Counted from the stretch's first letter, positions 5,398 through 15,309 are shown. The stretch is 47,038 bases of DNA from a virus (IMGVR_UViG_3300045999_009686:1-47038), one strand, 5' to 3'. Numbers and translations are program-made. The notes: generated by a model not told the origin, from the sequence alone.

Positions 5398-8058
5398 ATG
5401 CCAGCCAGACAAACTCAGACATCATTTAGATCATTTTCTGAGTCACTCAGATCTAGAAGACTATCTCCAGTAAATCCATCTGCGATTACTGGAGGGAGAG
5501 TGTCTGGCGCAAATATTACAAAGAAAGAAGTAGAAGAATTCGGCCAGGTCAGAAAAATCCTTGGTGGATTATTAGCATTAGAGAAAAGATATTATCAATT
5601 TTTAGGGGATAGGATTCTACATTTTGCTAAAGAAGACGAAAGAAATAAATTAAAGCAAGAAGAGTCTGAGCAAGAAAAGAAAAAGAAACTAGGAAAGGAT
5701 AAAGAAAAGAACCCTGTTTTAGAAAAAGCAAAGTCTGATCTATCAATGATCGGAGGATTCTTCAAAAATCTTCTGAAGTTTTTCGTTGGGTATAAAGTTC
5801 TTGAGTGGGCATCCAAAAAAGAAAACATAAGCAAAATTCAAGACTTTGCCAATCTATTCATAACGTTATTTAAATTCATTAGTGCAGTCACCAACTTTGG
5901 TGTTGATGTATTAATGAAAACTCTTACGGTTACTTCTAAAGTAATCAATGGAGTCTTTGATTTCATAGGAAAGGTAGCAGAATTTTTCAGCTTTAGTTGG
6001 CTGGGCGGTGGAGTAGAATGGCTATTATCCACCATTGAAAATGCTACTTCTGTTATTGCAAGTATTCCAAATGCAATTACATTAGCAGTAAAATTCATGA
6101 CTGATTTGATTCCAAATTTCCTGGAATCAGTTTTAACCCAAGGACTATTTGGTAGCCAGAAAGAACTAGAAGGTCAGGCTGATCAAGCAGTAGAAGCAAA
6201 GAAACCAGCAGAACCACAGACTCCATCAACAGAATCTGATACTGGTAAAAAAGATCTAGGAGAAAAGGCAAAAGAATCACTTTCTAATATTGGAAAGAAC
6301 ATCCTGAAGACTCTGTTCCCAGGGATGGATGTTGCTGCGAATATTGGAGCCAAGATTGGTGGTTCTATTAAATCATTATTCAGTGGACCTAAAACTCAAG
6401 AGTCTCTTCCTAAGTTAGCTAAGGGTGGTATCGTAACTAAACCAACTGAAGCGATTGTTGGTGAGGCAGGACCAGAAGCAATTCTTCCACTGGATAAATT
6501 GGGATCATTTGGTATTGATGGCTTCAAGGCATCTACCAATAAGATGATTCCTAAATTCATGAAGCTATTGACTTTACCATTTAATATTGTTGGTGCAGGA
6601 ATCGTAGCATTAATTTCATCTGCAGTATCTAAAATTCCTGGTGTAGGACAATTTATACTTCCACTGATTTCTAATATTGCATCTAGCTTTGGTTTGCCTG
6701 CAGGATTGGTTGCGGGAATGAGTAATTTTGTAGGTGGTGTTACATCTGCAATTTCTGGAGGACTTGGCAATGTAGCTGAATTATTTGGGAAGAATGAAGT
6801 CAATATACGTCAGCAGAAAGGAGAAGAGTTTTCTCCAACCAATGATACTTCAGTTAAAGGATTACTTGGAAACATTCTTGGTGCTCTGATCAGCAAGCAA
6901 AAGAAAGCTGCCACCACACCTGGAACCACGCCTCCTCCACCCCCTTCCACCCCACCAGCCCCATCTGGAACCCCTTCTAGTGGCACTTCAGGGAGCACTC
7001 CTCCAGCTACTAAGCCGAGTTCCATATTCACGTATCCAACTCAAGGAGAGGGTGGTGTTCCTGGGCAAGGCGGTGGAGATAAAATTCCTGCATTGTTAGA
7101 ACCTCAAGAGTATGTCCTGAATCGAAATGCTGTCAAGGGAATGGGTGGTCCAAAAGTATTAGATGCTATTAACTATGGAATGTATCCAAGATTTGGTAGT
7201 GGTGGTCCAAATGTTTCAACTAAAAAGTTTTTAAAGCTTGGTGGTGGATGGGCTCCTGTACCAGAAGATTCTTCTGGTGTATCGTTAGGCAGAGGAATGA
7301 GTTCACGACATGGCGGAACAGATATTCCAATGCCAGTAGGAACTCCGCTACTTGCACCTTTCGATGGAATGGTGAAAGAAACCGGAAAGAATCCTGATGG
7401 GTGGGGAAATTTCATGGTATTAAAAAGTTCCAATGGAGTTTATTCTCTGTTTGGACATGTAAGTGATTATTCTAAAAAGCAAGGTGAACAAATTAAAGCG
7501 GGTGAACAAGTTGCATTAAGTGGGCATCGACATGGAGGAGGAAGAAGTAGTGGACCACATTTACATTGGGAAATTGGTAGTTCTTGGAATGGAACTATTG
7601 GTGGAAAGATAGATCCAATTAGTTGGTCCTCTGGCAAAGCTATTCCATCTGTAAGTGGAAAAACATCATCCAGAACTAATACAGACTCTCCTGATGATTC
7701 CACAGAATCTACACCAACATTTACTGCTGAGATGGGAGCCAAAGCTGCTGAGCAGTTGGGCAAACTATTCCAGATGTTAAATGGTCCTGCACCCACTACA
7801 GTCCCAGAAGTTACCACTCCGCAGACTCCTAAAATAACAACTGCAGTTTCTGGAAACTCCCAAAATCTACAGAGAGTTCAGAGAGAAAATCTAAAAGTTC
7901 AGGCTCAAGCTAAACAGCAAACTAAAGCTGGTGGTAATGTAATAACTCTAGGCGAGCCAAATAAAACTATTACAGAATCAAGATCTCAACCAATGACATC
8001 TACATTAGGAGGCACAACTCCACCGAATTCATTAATCAATTATCCATTAGCACCATAA
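5398..8058 (+). CDS. tape-measure-like tail protein 1 with M23 peptidase domain
   Basis: 886-aa tail protein. The order of regions is: a basic N-terminus; a charged coiled stretch (about 80-110); a hydrophobic segment LLKFFVGYKVLEWASKKENI (about 125-143); further hydrophobic helices; the tape-measure signature GGIVTKPTEAIVGEAGPEA (about 343-361); a proline-rich linker (about 506-545); and a second tape-measure-type motif GGGDKIPALLEPQEYVLN (about 558). A zinc metallopeptidase M23 domain follows, with the HxxxD motif at His638/Asp642, a GH in LFGHVS, and HxH at 721-723 in SGPHLHWEI. It probably spans the tail tube and opens peptidoglycan at injection. It follows gp26/gp51 and is paralogous to the next gene. 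In T4 this position corresponds to gp29, but the sequence similarity is not obvious to me. Confidence 0.8.
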   Translation: MPARQTQTSFRSFSESLRSRRLSPVNPSAITGGRVSGANITKKEVEEFGQVRKILGGLLALEKRYYQFLGDRILHFAKEDERNKLKQEESEQEKKKKLGKDKEKNPVLEKAKSDLSMIGGFFKNLLKFFVGYKVLEWASKKENISKIQDFANLFITLFKFISAVTNFGVDVLMKTLTVTSKVINGVFDFIGKVAEFFSFSWLGGGVEWLLSTIENATSVIASIPNAITLAVKFMTDLIPNFLESVLTQGLFGSQKELEGQADQAVEAKKPAEPQTPSTESDTGKKDLGEKAKESLSNIGKNILKTLFPGMDVAANIGAKIGGSIKSLFSGPKTQESLPKLAKGGIVTKPTEAIVGEAGPEAILPLDKLGSFGIDGFKASTNKMIPKFMKLLTLPFNIVGAGIVALISSAVSKIPGVGQFILPLISNIASSFGLPAGLVAGMSNFVGGVTSAISGGLGNVAELFGKNEVNIRQQKGEEFSPTNDTSVKGLLGNILGALISKQKKAATTPGTTPPPPPSTPPAPSGTPSSGTSGSTPPATKPSSIFTYPTQGEGGVPGQGGGDKIPALLEPQEYVLNRNAVKGMGGPKVLDAINYGMYPRFGSGGPNVSTKKFLKLGGGWAPVPEDSSGVSLGRGMSSRHGGTDIPMPVGTPLLAPFDGMVKETGKNPDGWGNFMVLKSSNGVYSLFGHVSDYSKKQGEQIKAGEQVALSGHRHGGGRSSGPHLHWEIGSSWNGTIGGKIDPISWSSGKAIPSVSGKTSSRTNTDSPDDSTESTPTFTAEMGAKAAEQLGKLFQMLNGPAPTTVPEVTTPQTPKITTAVSGNSQNLQRVQRENLKVQAQAKQQTKAGGNVITLGEPNKTITESRSQPMTSTLGGTTPPNSLINYPLAP

Positions 8059-8059
8059 A

Positions 8060-11038
8060 ATGGAAAACTTAACACCAGTTAGACCAGCTTCCATTATAGG
8101 TAATAGTCGTCTAAGAGAAATCAAGACGATAAAGGGTATTGCACAAGATTTAGTAAAGCAGAAAAAACAGAATTTTGAATTGGAAAAAAAATTCTTCAAA
8201 ATTCAAAAGGATACTATTGATAGAAATAAATTAAGAGACAAAGAAAGACTTCAGGAAGCAAAGAAACCAAAAAGAAAAGCTGGATTTGTTCGTGAAGAAC
8301 TTAAAGATAAGTCTATAAAACTATTTGATTTGTTCAAGTTCTTTGTAGGATATAAAGTATTACAGTGGATGTCTCGCAAAGAGAATATTGAATCTATTGG
8401 CGAAATCGCCAAAGCCATGAAAAATATTTTTAAGATTATAGATCATCTTGCTGGTATTGGAGTTGAAGGAGTTCTTGGTGGACTTCATAGTGTTCTATTT
8501 GGAAGCAACTTTTTAGAAAGATTTTTCGGAATATTTAAACTCATAGGTGGCTTTTTCATTATCAGGAGACTATTGTTTCCAGGTAAAATACTTAAAGACA
8601 TTACTTGGATATTAAAGAATAGAAAGTCTATTGGTAAAGTATTCCAAGCATTAGGATCTGGAAAACTTAAAGAAGCTCTTGGAAGACTATTTAAACTATT
8701 AACTCCAAATTTATATGTTGTATATACCAGAGGATTGACTGCAGGAGTTAAGCGAGTAATTCTTAAAGTATTTGGAAAGAATACTTTAAAACTCCTGACT
8801 AAGGTAGCTTCTAAAATTGGATTCAGAAGTGCAAAAGAGTTTGTAAAAAATACTGCAAAAAATATTGCCAAGCCTTTAACTAGAATACCTTTCATTGGAC
8901 CTATACTTGGCTTTGGATTAAATCTAATTTTTGGTGATCCACTAGACAAGGCTGCAGTCAAAGCAATTGGTGCTGGGATTGGAGCATGGCTAGGTGGTAT
9001 TGTAATGGGCGCATTGGGAAGCATCGTTCCTGTTGCAGGAACTGCAGCTGGTGCTGGACTTGGTGCATTTGTTGGTGGATTTATTGGAGACTGGGTTGGT
9101 GATAAATTATACGGATTCTTTAAAGGATTCACCGCACCTAAAGAACCTGCACTTGCTGTTGGTGGTATTGTAACCAAGCCAACCAGGGCTTTGATTGGTG
9201 AGGCTGGGCCAGAAGCAGTTATTCCGCTACCAAAAATTTATGATAGAACTATATTAAATGCTCCTATGGGTATAGTTGCATCTTCTATGATTGGGGGGAT
9301 AGATGCAGTTATATCTTCATTGGGTCCTGTTGGCTTAACGATTAGACCATATGCATCTAGTTTACTAGCTCCATACAGAAGAGAGTTTGGATCTACCAAC
9401 TATGTGTTCACTTCTAATATTGGAGGTAAGACTACACCTTTAACTACTAAACTTCCAGAGCAAAATGACAACGAGGAAGTTGCTAAAATACTTGGTCTGA
9501 ATAAAACCATTAATTTAATCAAGAAAAAGGAAACTGCAGAAGAGGCTAAAAAAGCCAGATACAATTCTGGGAATAGTGTTCGTGAAATTCTTGGAGATAT
9601 TCTAAACAATATTATCAATCTAGACTTTACTAAAAAGTCTAAAAAGAAAACACGCCCAGGTGATACAACTAGAAATGGGGATATTGGTGAAGTTGGTGGG
9701 GAAGTAGATTTATCTGACGCTGACGATAGAACTTTATTAAAGCAACTAGCACTTGCAGAAGCTGCAGGTGAAGGTGTTGTTGGAATGGCATTGGTTGTCA
9801 ATTCTGTGTTGAATAGAAAGCGAATTTTAGATGGTGGTGCTTCTCCTGGATTATTCCATGCAACTGATAAAACTATTCGTGGAATAATATACGCCAAAGA
9901 CAGTGTTCAATATACTCCAGTTCAAAGTGGCACTATTAACAAGCAGTGGGGTGAAGGATCACTGAACCTTGCAGAGAAAGCTTTGCAAATGGGAATGGAT
10001 AAGTCTAAGTTGAGACAAGCATTGGAAGCTGAAGGAGTTAGTGAAAATAGTATAAAATTTCTAATCAATTCAACTGGATTTAGAAACTATGATGCAGGTG
10101 CAAGCAATGATAGATCTCAGAAGGTTAATGAGACTGTATATAAACGGCACACCTTTAATACTGCGGGTGTCCCTAAGATGCAACAAGGTGGTTTAGTTTC
10201 AAGAGGAGATATTACGAGTAAGTTTGGAAATAAAGAATCATTTAGAAAAAATTCTCATGAAGGAATTGATATTGCATTTCCATCTGGAACTCCTTTATCA
10301 TTTACTTTAGGTGGAAAATTTCTTAAAGTTGCTAGAAGTTCCAGTAAAGAAAGAGAAGCAAATGGTGGCTATGGTCAATACATGGATCTTAAGTTATCCG
10401 ATGGAAAGATTGCCAGACTTGCACACCTAAGCTCTATCCCCAATTGGGTAAAGCAGGGTGGCGATTTCACACCAAATGCAATTGTTGCATTAAGTGGTGG
10501 CGCACCAGGAGCACCTGGCTCTGGTAGATCTGGTGGGCCACATTTACATTTAGAGCAACACACAACTCAAAAAGATTTAGCAGAGACTTTAAATGGTAAG
10601 GTTGATCCATTATCACAAGGTCTATTTGGATTATTGAGGAAAGGTGGTGCCCCTGGAAGTGCAACTAGTGGACCTGCTCAACCTTCACAATCTCCAGCTG
10701 CATCCCCGAATACAGTAAAAGAGTCGGAAGAATCTCAGCAAGAATCGCAACCGCCACCAATTAATTATGATGACATTGCTAAAAATCTAGGAGAATTGTT
10801 CCAGATGTTAACTGGAACTCCAAAGACAAATGGTGCTCAGTTACAAAAAAATAGTATGGATTATGTCCAAGCATTCAAAGACTTCAAGCCAAATCCAGAT
10901 ACATATATTATGATGGGTGGAACTAATATAATTTCAAGTACTACATTGTTGACTCCAATTGAGCAACTAGATTATTCTTCTGGATCATTCTCAAGTATAG
11001 ATAGCGCAACTGCGTTTAAACTCAACACAAGACTCTAA
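8060..11038 (+). CDS. tape-measure-like tail protein 2 with SleB-like and M23 peptidase domains
   Basis: 992-aa paralogue of the preceding gene, starting one base after its stop codon. It shares the FKFFVGYKVLQWMSRKENI segment (about 90-108) and the GGIVTKPTRALIGEAGPEA signature (about 368-386). Between them lies a Gly/Ala-rich hydrophobic stretch (about 300-346) that could insert into membrane. A region at about 555-690 (LKQLALAEAAGEGVVGMALV, VNSVLNRKRI) resembles SleB-type cell-wall hydrolases. A second catalytic domain is M23, with His733/Asp737 in NSHEGIDIAF, a central AH in LAHLSS, and HxH at 828-830 in GGPHLHLEQ. The C-terminus (NLGELFQMLTG) matches the end region of the first paralogue (QLGKLFQMLNG). 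A role as tape measure and penetration enzyme is likely. Its stop codon overlaps the gp27 start (TAATG). Confidence 0.8.
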   Translation: MENLTPVRPASIIGNSRLREIKTIKGIAQDLVKQKKQNFELEKKFFKIQKDTIDRNKLRDKERLQEAKKPKRKAGFVREELKDKSIKLFDLFKFFVGYKVLQWMSRKENIESIGEIAKAMKNIFKIIDHLAGIGVEGVLGGLHSVLFGSNFLERFFGIFKLIGGFFIIRRLLFPGKILKDITWILKNRKSIGKVFQALGSGKLKEALGRLFKLLTPNLYVVYTRGLTAGVKRVILKVFGKNTLKLLTKVASKIGFRSAKEFVKNTAKNIAKPLTRIPFIGPILGFGLNLIFGDPLDKAAVKAIGAGIGAWLGGIVMGALGSIVPVAGTAAGAGLGAFVGGFIGDWVGDKLYGFFKGFTAPKEPALAVGGIVTKPTRALIGEAGPEAVIPLPKIYDRTILNAPMGIVASSMIGGIDAVISSLGPVGLTIRPYASSLLAPYRREFGSTNYVFTSNIGGKTTPLTTKLPEQNDNEEVAKILGLNKTINLIKKKETAEEAKKARYNSGNSVREILGDILNNIINLDFTKKSKKKTRPGDTTRNGDIGEVGGEVDLSDADDRTLLKQLALAEAAGEGVVGMALVVNSVLNRKRILDGGASPGLFHATDKTIRGIIYAKDSVQYTPVQSGTINKQWGEGSLNLAEKALQMGMDKSKLRQALEAEGVSENSIKFLINSTGFRNYDAGASNDRSQKVNETVYKRHTFNTAGVPKMQQGGLVSRGDITSKFGNKESFRKNSHEGIDIAFPSGTPLSFTLGGKFLKVARSSSKEREANGGYGQYMDLKLSDGKIARLAHLSSIPNWVKQGGDFTPNAIVALSGGAPGAPGSGRSGGPHLHLEQHTTQKDLAETLNGKVDPLSQGLFGLLRKGGAPGSATSGPAQPSQSPAASPNTVKESEESQQESQPPPINYDDIAKNLGELFQMLTGTPKTNGAQLQKNSMDYVQAFKDFKPNPDTYIMMGGTNIISSTTLLTPIEQLDYSSGSFSSIDSATAFKLNTRL

Positions 11039-12360
11039 TGAATCAACAATTTGCTGGAGATTTTTCTCTAAAAACAATAAAGTTATATCCACTTACTGCA
11101 GTTAATGGAGATAAACGTCCGTTTATTGACATCAAAGAACTTGTTAAAGAAGTTACTTTTTACCAGAGTATTATATCCACTAGTTTATATTGTGAACTTG
11201 TAGTTAATGATATTGGAGAAAACTTAATCGAAACTCTTCCCCTGATTGGACGAGAAAGAATTGAATTAAATATCTCAACTCCATATGCAAATTATGATTT
11301 GAATTTTTACATTCATAAGATTGATGGTCGAGTAATGCAAGAGAAGAACCAAGTATATGTGGTTCATGCAATAAGTAAAGAAGCTTTAGACAACGAGTAC
11401 ACTAGAATTCGTGAACGAGTAAATGGAAAAAAAGCAGAAGTATTTCTAGAAGAAAAATTAAAAACCATAAGCCAAAAAGAGTTTAAAAAGAATGTAGATG
11501 ATACATTGTATCCTTTTGACATGTATGTTCCCAACTGGAGATTGTTTGATACTGCAATCTGGATGTCTCGCAGAAGTGTTCCAGTAAAAAATAAATCTTC
11601 CGTGGGATATGTATTTTATGAAACCTTTGAGGGATATAATTTTAAATCTCTAGACGTATTATTTGATGCGGGTACATATCCAAATAACAAAACAAAATAT
11701 GCGTTTGTTCAGGGAAATACATCTGCATCCAAGACTGAGTTGAATAACTATAGAATTATGAATTATTCATCTACAAAGGCATTTGATATTTTAGATGACC
11801 TTCGTAATGGTGCATTTGCACATAATGCACTGTACGTAGATATCAACAATCGTAACTTTCAAAATTGGAGTACTAATGCCTCAACATACTGGAAAGATAT
11901 GAGTCATCTTAATAAAATGACTCCATATCAAGATGAAGATTTGTTGAAGCGACCATCTAGATTAATCTATAGACCTACCACAAATTCTACATTTGGTTGG
12001 AAAGATTTATCCAATGAAGAAATTGAAAATTTAAACAACATAGATGAAGTAAATAAAAATTATGAGAAGTCAATTTACAGATATTACTTCTTGGAATATA
12101 ATAAATTAGAAATCGCTGTTCCTGGAGACTTAAAACTTCAACCAGGGTACGTAATCAATGTTTCTATTCCTTCTCCGAAGAGAACTAGCGATAATAAAAT
12201 AAAAGAAGATACTAGATTAAGTGGCAGATATATTGTTCATTCTGTTAAGCATACCATCCTAAATAGAACTGAACTTAGAACTATTGCTACATTAACAAGA
12301 GATTCATTTGGTGGTAATGAAATCAAAAAAACTAATGTACCCAGCGGAGCAACATTCTAA
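11038..12360 (+). CDS. 27: gp27 baseplate hub subunit
   Basis: 440-aa protein in the position of T4 gp27, the trimeric hub to which gp5 binds. The N-terminal region (KTIKLYPLTAVNGDKRPFI, VTFYQSIISTSLYCELVVND, then a GRERIELNIS strand) and the C-terminal part (PGDLKLQPGYVINVSIPSPK, LSGRYIVHSVKHTILN) have the late-control/gpD-like hub pattern of T4 gp27. Both the length and the order (tape measure, gp27, small protein, gp5) agree. The start codon overlaps the previous stop codon, so translation is probably coupled. Confidence 0.85.
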   Translation: MNQQFAGDFSLKTIKLYPLTAVNGDKRPFIDIKELVKEVTFYQSIISTSLYCELVVNDIGENLIETLPLIGRERIELNISTPYANYDLNFYIHKIDGRVMQEKNQVYVVHAISKEALDNEYTRIRERVNGKKAEVFLEEKLKTISQKEFKKNVDDTLYPFDMYVPNWRLFDTAIWMSRRSVPVKNKSSVGYVFYETFEGYNFKSLDVLFDAGTYPNNKTKYAFVQGNTSASKTELNNYRIMNYSSTKAFDILDDLRNGAFAHNALYVDINNRNFQNWSTNASTYWKDMSHLNKMTPYQDEDLLKRPSRLIYRPTTNSTFGWKDLSNEEIENLNNIDEVNKNYEKSIYRYYFLEYNKLEIAVPGDLKLQPGYVINVSIPSPKRTSDNKIKEDTRLSGRYIVHSVKHTILNRTELRTIATLTRDSFGGNEIKKTNVPSGATF

Positions 12361-12576
12361 ATGGAACAAGATATAAATCAACACATCGATCGAAATAAAG
12401 ATCAACTAGAAGATTCAAATACTAGTTCTCAAAGACGTAGATTTTTAGAAAGCGAACTAGAGTCTCTAATTAAATATAAAGAAAATCACCCAACCAAAAC
12501 AAAAGATCCTAGCCCACTAGATCTATTCTGCAACGAAAACCCAGAAGCTCCTGAATGTCGTATATACGAAGTGTAA
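12361..12576 (+). CDS. small hydrophilic protein between gp27 and gp5 (71 aa)
   Basis: A short, highly charged protein of unknown function. It begins directly after the gp27 stop codon and ends 3 nt before gp5, so it is part of the baseplate hub operon. It contains a probable helix (SQRRRFLESELESLIKYKEN, 23-42) and a C-terminal CNENPEAPEC stretch with two cysteines. There is no signal peptide or membrane segment. The tight spacing supports a real gene; a role in hub assembly is only inferred from position. Confidence 0.75.
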   Translation: MEQDINQHIDRNKDQLEDSNTSSQRRRFLESELESLIKYKENHPTKTKDPSPLDLFCNENPEAPECRIYEV

Positions 12577-12579
12577 TAC

Positions 12580-15030
12580 ATGTCAATTAATCCTACATTA
12601 CAAAATTCTGCATTCCTTGGTAATAATGATTTCACTTGGTGGTTAGGCACTGTAGAAAATCCAGATGATCGAGATGCGAAACTAGGTAGAGTTCGTGTAA
12701 AAATTCTTGGCTTTCATGATCCATTTGAGAAGCCAGAGAATTTACCTTGGGCACTCGTTCTTCAACCAACTACTAATGCTGCAGTAAGTGGTATTGGAAA
12801 TGCAGCTAATGCAGGATTAAAAGCAGGTAGTTTTGTGATGGGATTTTTCCTAGACTATCCTGACTGCCAACAGCCCGTAGTAATGGGCTCATTCTATAGT
12901 CAAATCAGACCAATTTTTGGAGACCCAAATACTCCTGCTACTGCTAATACTCCTGGAATTGCAAATACAGTAACTTCAAAAGAATCCAAAACAGGTCAGC
13001 CACAAGATGCCGAGAGAACTAATGATGCAGGTGGACTAGCATCTGATTCCGTTGCAGCTGCTTCTCTTCCTGCATCTCCATCTAATCCATCTGGAAATGT
13101 TGGAGCCACATCTATTGCAGATGGAAAAGATGGCCCTGCAAATACACTTGTAGAAGATATTAAAAGATGTATTGAAGGACTTGGTAATATATTTAAAACT
13201 GGAGTTATATATAATCCAAATGCAACTAATCCAAAATTAACTAGAGATTTATCTATCGAAGAAAATTATATTACAATTAGTAGTGTAGATGCGTTTCCTC
13301 CAATTGGAGTAATTCAAATAGGAAATGAAAAGATTGGATATAATGGAAAGAATGAAAAGTCTTTAGTCAATGTAAAAAGAGGACTACAAGGAACAACACC
13401 AATTGCACATTCTTCAGGTGCATCTATTAGATATATTAAGAAGACTGATACTCCAATTGAAATCTATGGTAAGTTTACAAATAAAGTTGTAGATTTAAAA
13501 AGTGCCGTAGATAGATGTATTCAAGTAATTAGAAATTTAGTTTGGTATATTGTCAACAAAGTTAAGTCTTGGTTGATGGCGGAAGTTACCAGAATTTTAA
13601 ATGATATTGGGCTAGGAGCAAGTAGCCCCATTCCATATTTTGTAAAAACTCTTACTGAAGTTGTTGTTCAAGTTCTGAAAACTATTTCATGTACAATTGA
13701 TGAAGCATTAGTTGATGCATTGATGAGTGGAATTGAAGGGTTTATTAAAGATTTTGTTGAGAATATGGCTAATGATTTGTTGGAAATGGCAGATAATTAT
13801 ATTCAATTTGCAGAGAATTGTATTAATGATATATTTGGATCTATCTTTGAACTCATAGCAGTCGGAACTGAAATTGCAAGTGCTATTCAAGGAATTATAT
13901 CTTTGATTCAAAGTGTTGGGAAAATAGGTGAGATGGGTGCATTGTTTGATGACAAGGGATTCGTAAATGCAAATATGTTAAGTAACATAGGAAATATAGT
14001 TGGATTTATTTTAAATTTACTTGGCATTGGATGTAACAGAACTACTGATTCCCCACTGCAAATTGATTGGAATGAATGTGCATTAACTGGAAACAACTGC
14101 AATCCATTTAATTTTAGAGTTACTAATAATATTGCAGGTAAATGGAATCCAGAATATTCAAAAGTTTCTGTTCAAGCTTCTGAGGCAGGTCATATGATTA
14201 TGATGGATGACACTCCATATCATAATAGACTTGTCATTGAAGCTGCTGGTAGCAGAACTGGTTTTCAAGTAGATGATGATGGGAATATTCGTGTCACCAA
14301 TAGTAATAACAAAGTTGAAATTACTTTTGGCAAACAAGAAGTTACTATTATGGGAGATGTACACATCAAGACTAAAGGTAATTATCACTTAAAGGTTGGT
14401 GGGAACTATCATCTAGAAGTAGATGGTCAGTATAATGTATTTGCAAACCGAGAAAGTAAAGTAACTTATAATGGAGAACATGAAACAATTTATAGTAATG
14501 ATGCTAAGTTAAGTGCTGCGAATGGATTGGCTATTGCAGGGTCTAAAATAGGTCTTAGTGCAGGTGGACAGTTAGATATATATGCGCCAACATTTAGTAC
14601 TATTTGCACAGAACAAAATCATCTATTATCTGGATCTTGGAATCTGTTTGCAATGTATGAGAATAAGTATATTGGATTAAATAAATTTTGTTTGGTTGGA
14701 GGAAATAAAATCAATCTTCGTGCAGGAACTAATACCGATATTGGAACTGGGTTATCTAATAAATTCCAGGCAACTGCAGAAAATGTATGGAAGGGCGGAT
14801 TATACAATACTACTATTATGGGAGTCAATAGTCTTACTAGGTTGGGTATTAATAATGATACTACAGTTGGAGCAACATCTAAGAATAGATTGGCGGTTCA
14901 GCTGGAGGCTGTTGGTGGGCCTAATTTCTGTACAGTTGCAGCTCCAGAATCAAGAATAACAGAGGGACCAATACTAGATTTAAGTAGTTCCTTATGCATG
15001 AGAGAAGCTCCAGTCATCTTCGATACATAA
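12580..15030 (+). CDS. 5: gp5-like baseplate hub / tail spike protein without visible lysozyme domain
   Basis: 816-aa central spike protein. The N-terminal OB-fold typical of gp5 is at about 20-115 (WWLGTVENPDDRDAKLGRVR, LPWALVLQP, GSFVMGFFLDYPDCQQPVVM). An extra module at about 225-287 (FPPIGVIQIGNEKIGYNGK, then KRGLQGTTPIAHSSG) looks like a beta domain found in phage structural proteins. The middle has hydrophobic helices. From about 590 the triangular beta-helix appears as short repeats (VHIKTKGNYHLKVGGNYHLE). I see no T4-lysozyme-like domain; the cell-wall hydrolase activity may instead lie in the two tape-measure-like proteins upstream. It probably forms the puncturing needle under the hub. 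Confidence 0.8.
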   Translation: MSINPTLQNSAFLGNNDFTWWLGTVENPDDRDAKLGRVRVKILGFHDPFEKPENLPWALVLQPTTNAAVSGIGNAANAGLKAGSFVMGFFLDYPDCQQPVVMGSFYSQIRPIFGDPNTPATANTPGIANTVTSKESKTGQPQDAERTNDAGGLASDSVAAASLPASPSNPSGNVGATSIADGKDGPANTLVEDIKRCIEGLGNIFKTGVIYNPNATNPKLTRDLSIEENYITISSVDAFPPIGVIQIGNEKIGYNGKNEKSLVNVKRGLQGTTPIAHSSGASIRYIKKTDTPIEIYGKFTNKVVDLKSAVDRCIQVIRNLVWYIVNKVKSWLMAEVTRILNDIGLGASSPIPYFVKTLTEVVVQVLKTISCTIDEALVDALMSGIEGFIKDFVENMANDLLEMADNYIQFAENCINDIFGSIFELIAVGTEIASAIQGIISLIQSVGKIGEMGALFDDKGFVNANMLSNIGNIVGFILNLLGIGCNRTTDSPLQIDWNECALTGNNCNPFNFRVTNNIAGKWNPEYSKVSVQASEAGHMIMMDDTPYHNRLVIEAAGSRTGFQVDDDGNIRVTNSNNKVEITFGKQEVTIMGDVHIKTKGNYHLKVGGNYHLEVDGQYNVFANRESKVTYNGEHETIYSNDAKLSAANGLAIAGSKIGLSAGGQLDIYAPTFSTICTEQNHLLSGSWNLFAMYENKYIGLNKFCLVGGNKINLRAGTNTDIGTGLSNKFQATAENVWKGGLYNTTIMGVNSLTRLGINNDTTVGATSKNRLAVQLEAVGGPNFCTVAAPESRITEGPILDLSSSLCMREAPVIFDT

Positions 15031-15042
15031 TAGGGAGGGGGG

Positions 15043-15071
15043 TTGACAAGCCCCTGGTAGCGTGCTATACT
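15043..15071 (+). promoter_or_regulatory. strong sigma70-type promoter
   Basis: Consensus -35 TTGACA at 15043-15048 and TATACT at 15066-15071, separated by exactly 17 bp. This is a host-type (early) promoter directly after the late gp5 gene. The predicted start near 15078 gives a leader of only about 15 nt before the small ORF. GGGG at 15039-15042 and CCCC at 15051-15054 could form an imperfect hairpin over the -35 box. Confidence 0.75.
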
Positions 15072-15093
15072 ATGTGGGTACTGAGAGATGCCT

Positions 15094-15279
15094 ATGAACA
15101 TTCGGGATAATTCAACTCTGAATCGGGTCGAGGTTGATATGCTGTCTAGGACTATCCATTTACATGGAGACGACGGAGAGTATATGAAAGTAGATGATTC
15201 GGATTCGGATCAATTCACAAACATGTGTACATTCATCAATGAAACTCTACCAGTGGATATGATCACATATACGTACTAA
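15094..15279 (+). CDS. small acidic protein of unknown function (about 61 aa)
   Basis: A small acidic ORF with stretches VDMLSRTIHLHGDDGEYMKV and DDSDSDQFTNMCTFINETLP. I recognise no domain. An in-frame ATG at 15088 would give 63 aa. The ATG at 15094 is preferred because the GAGAG at 15083-15087 then lies 6 nt upstream, a normal Shine-Dalgarno spacing, whereas it would touch the ATG at 15088. It is driven by the sigma70-type promoter at 15043-15071, which suggests early expression unlike the flanking virion genes. Confidence 0.65.
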   Translation: MNIRDNSTLNRVEVDMLSRTIHLHGDDGEYMKVDDSDSDQFTNMCTFINETLPVDMITYTY

Positions 15280-15309
15280 AATCAACTTTTAGTTACTAAA
15301 TACCCGAAA

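Noticed and set aside
8485-9177. Long minus-strand open frame inside the second tape-measure-like gene
   Set aside because: It is the antisense shadow of the plus-strand gene, with low-complexity Pro/Ala/Ser composition and no ribosome binding site. Many similar antisense frames occur across the fibre genes.
5398-11038. Reading the two M23-containing genes as endolysins
   Set aside because: Both are 886-992 aa, have tape-measure signatures and hydrophobic segments, and lie in the tail operon between gp26/gp51 and gp27. No holin is nearby.
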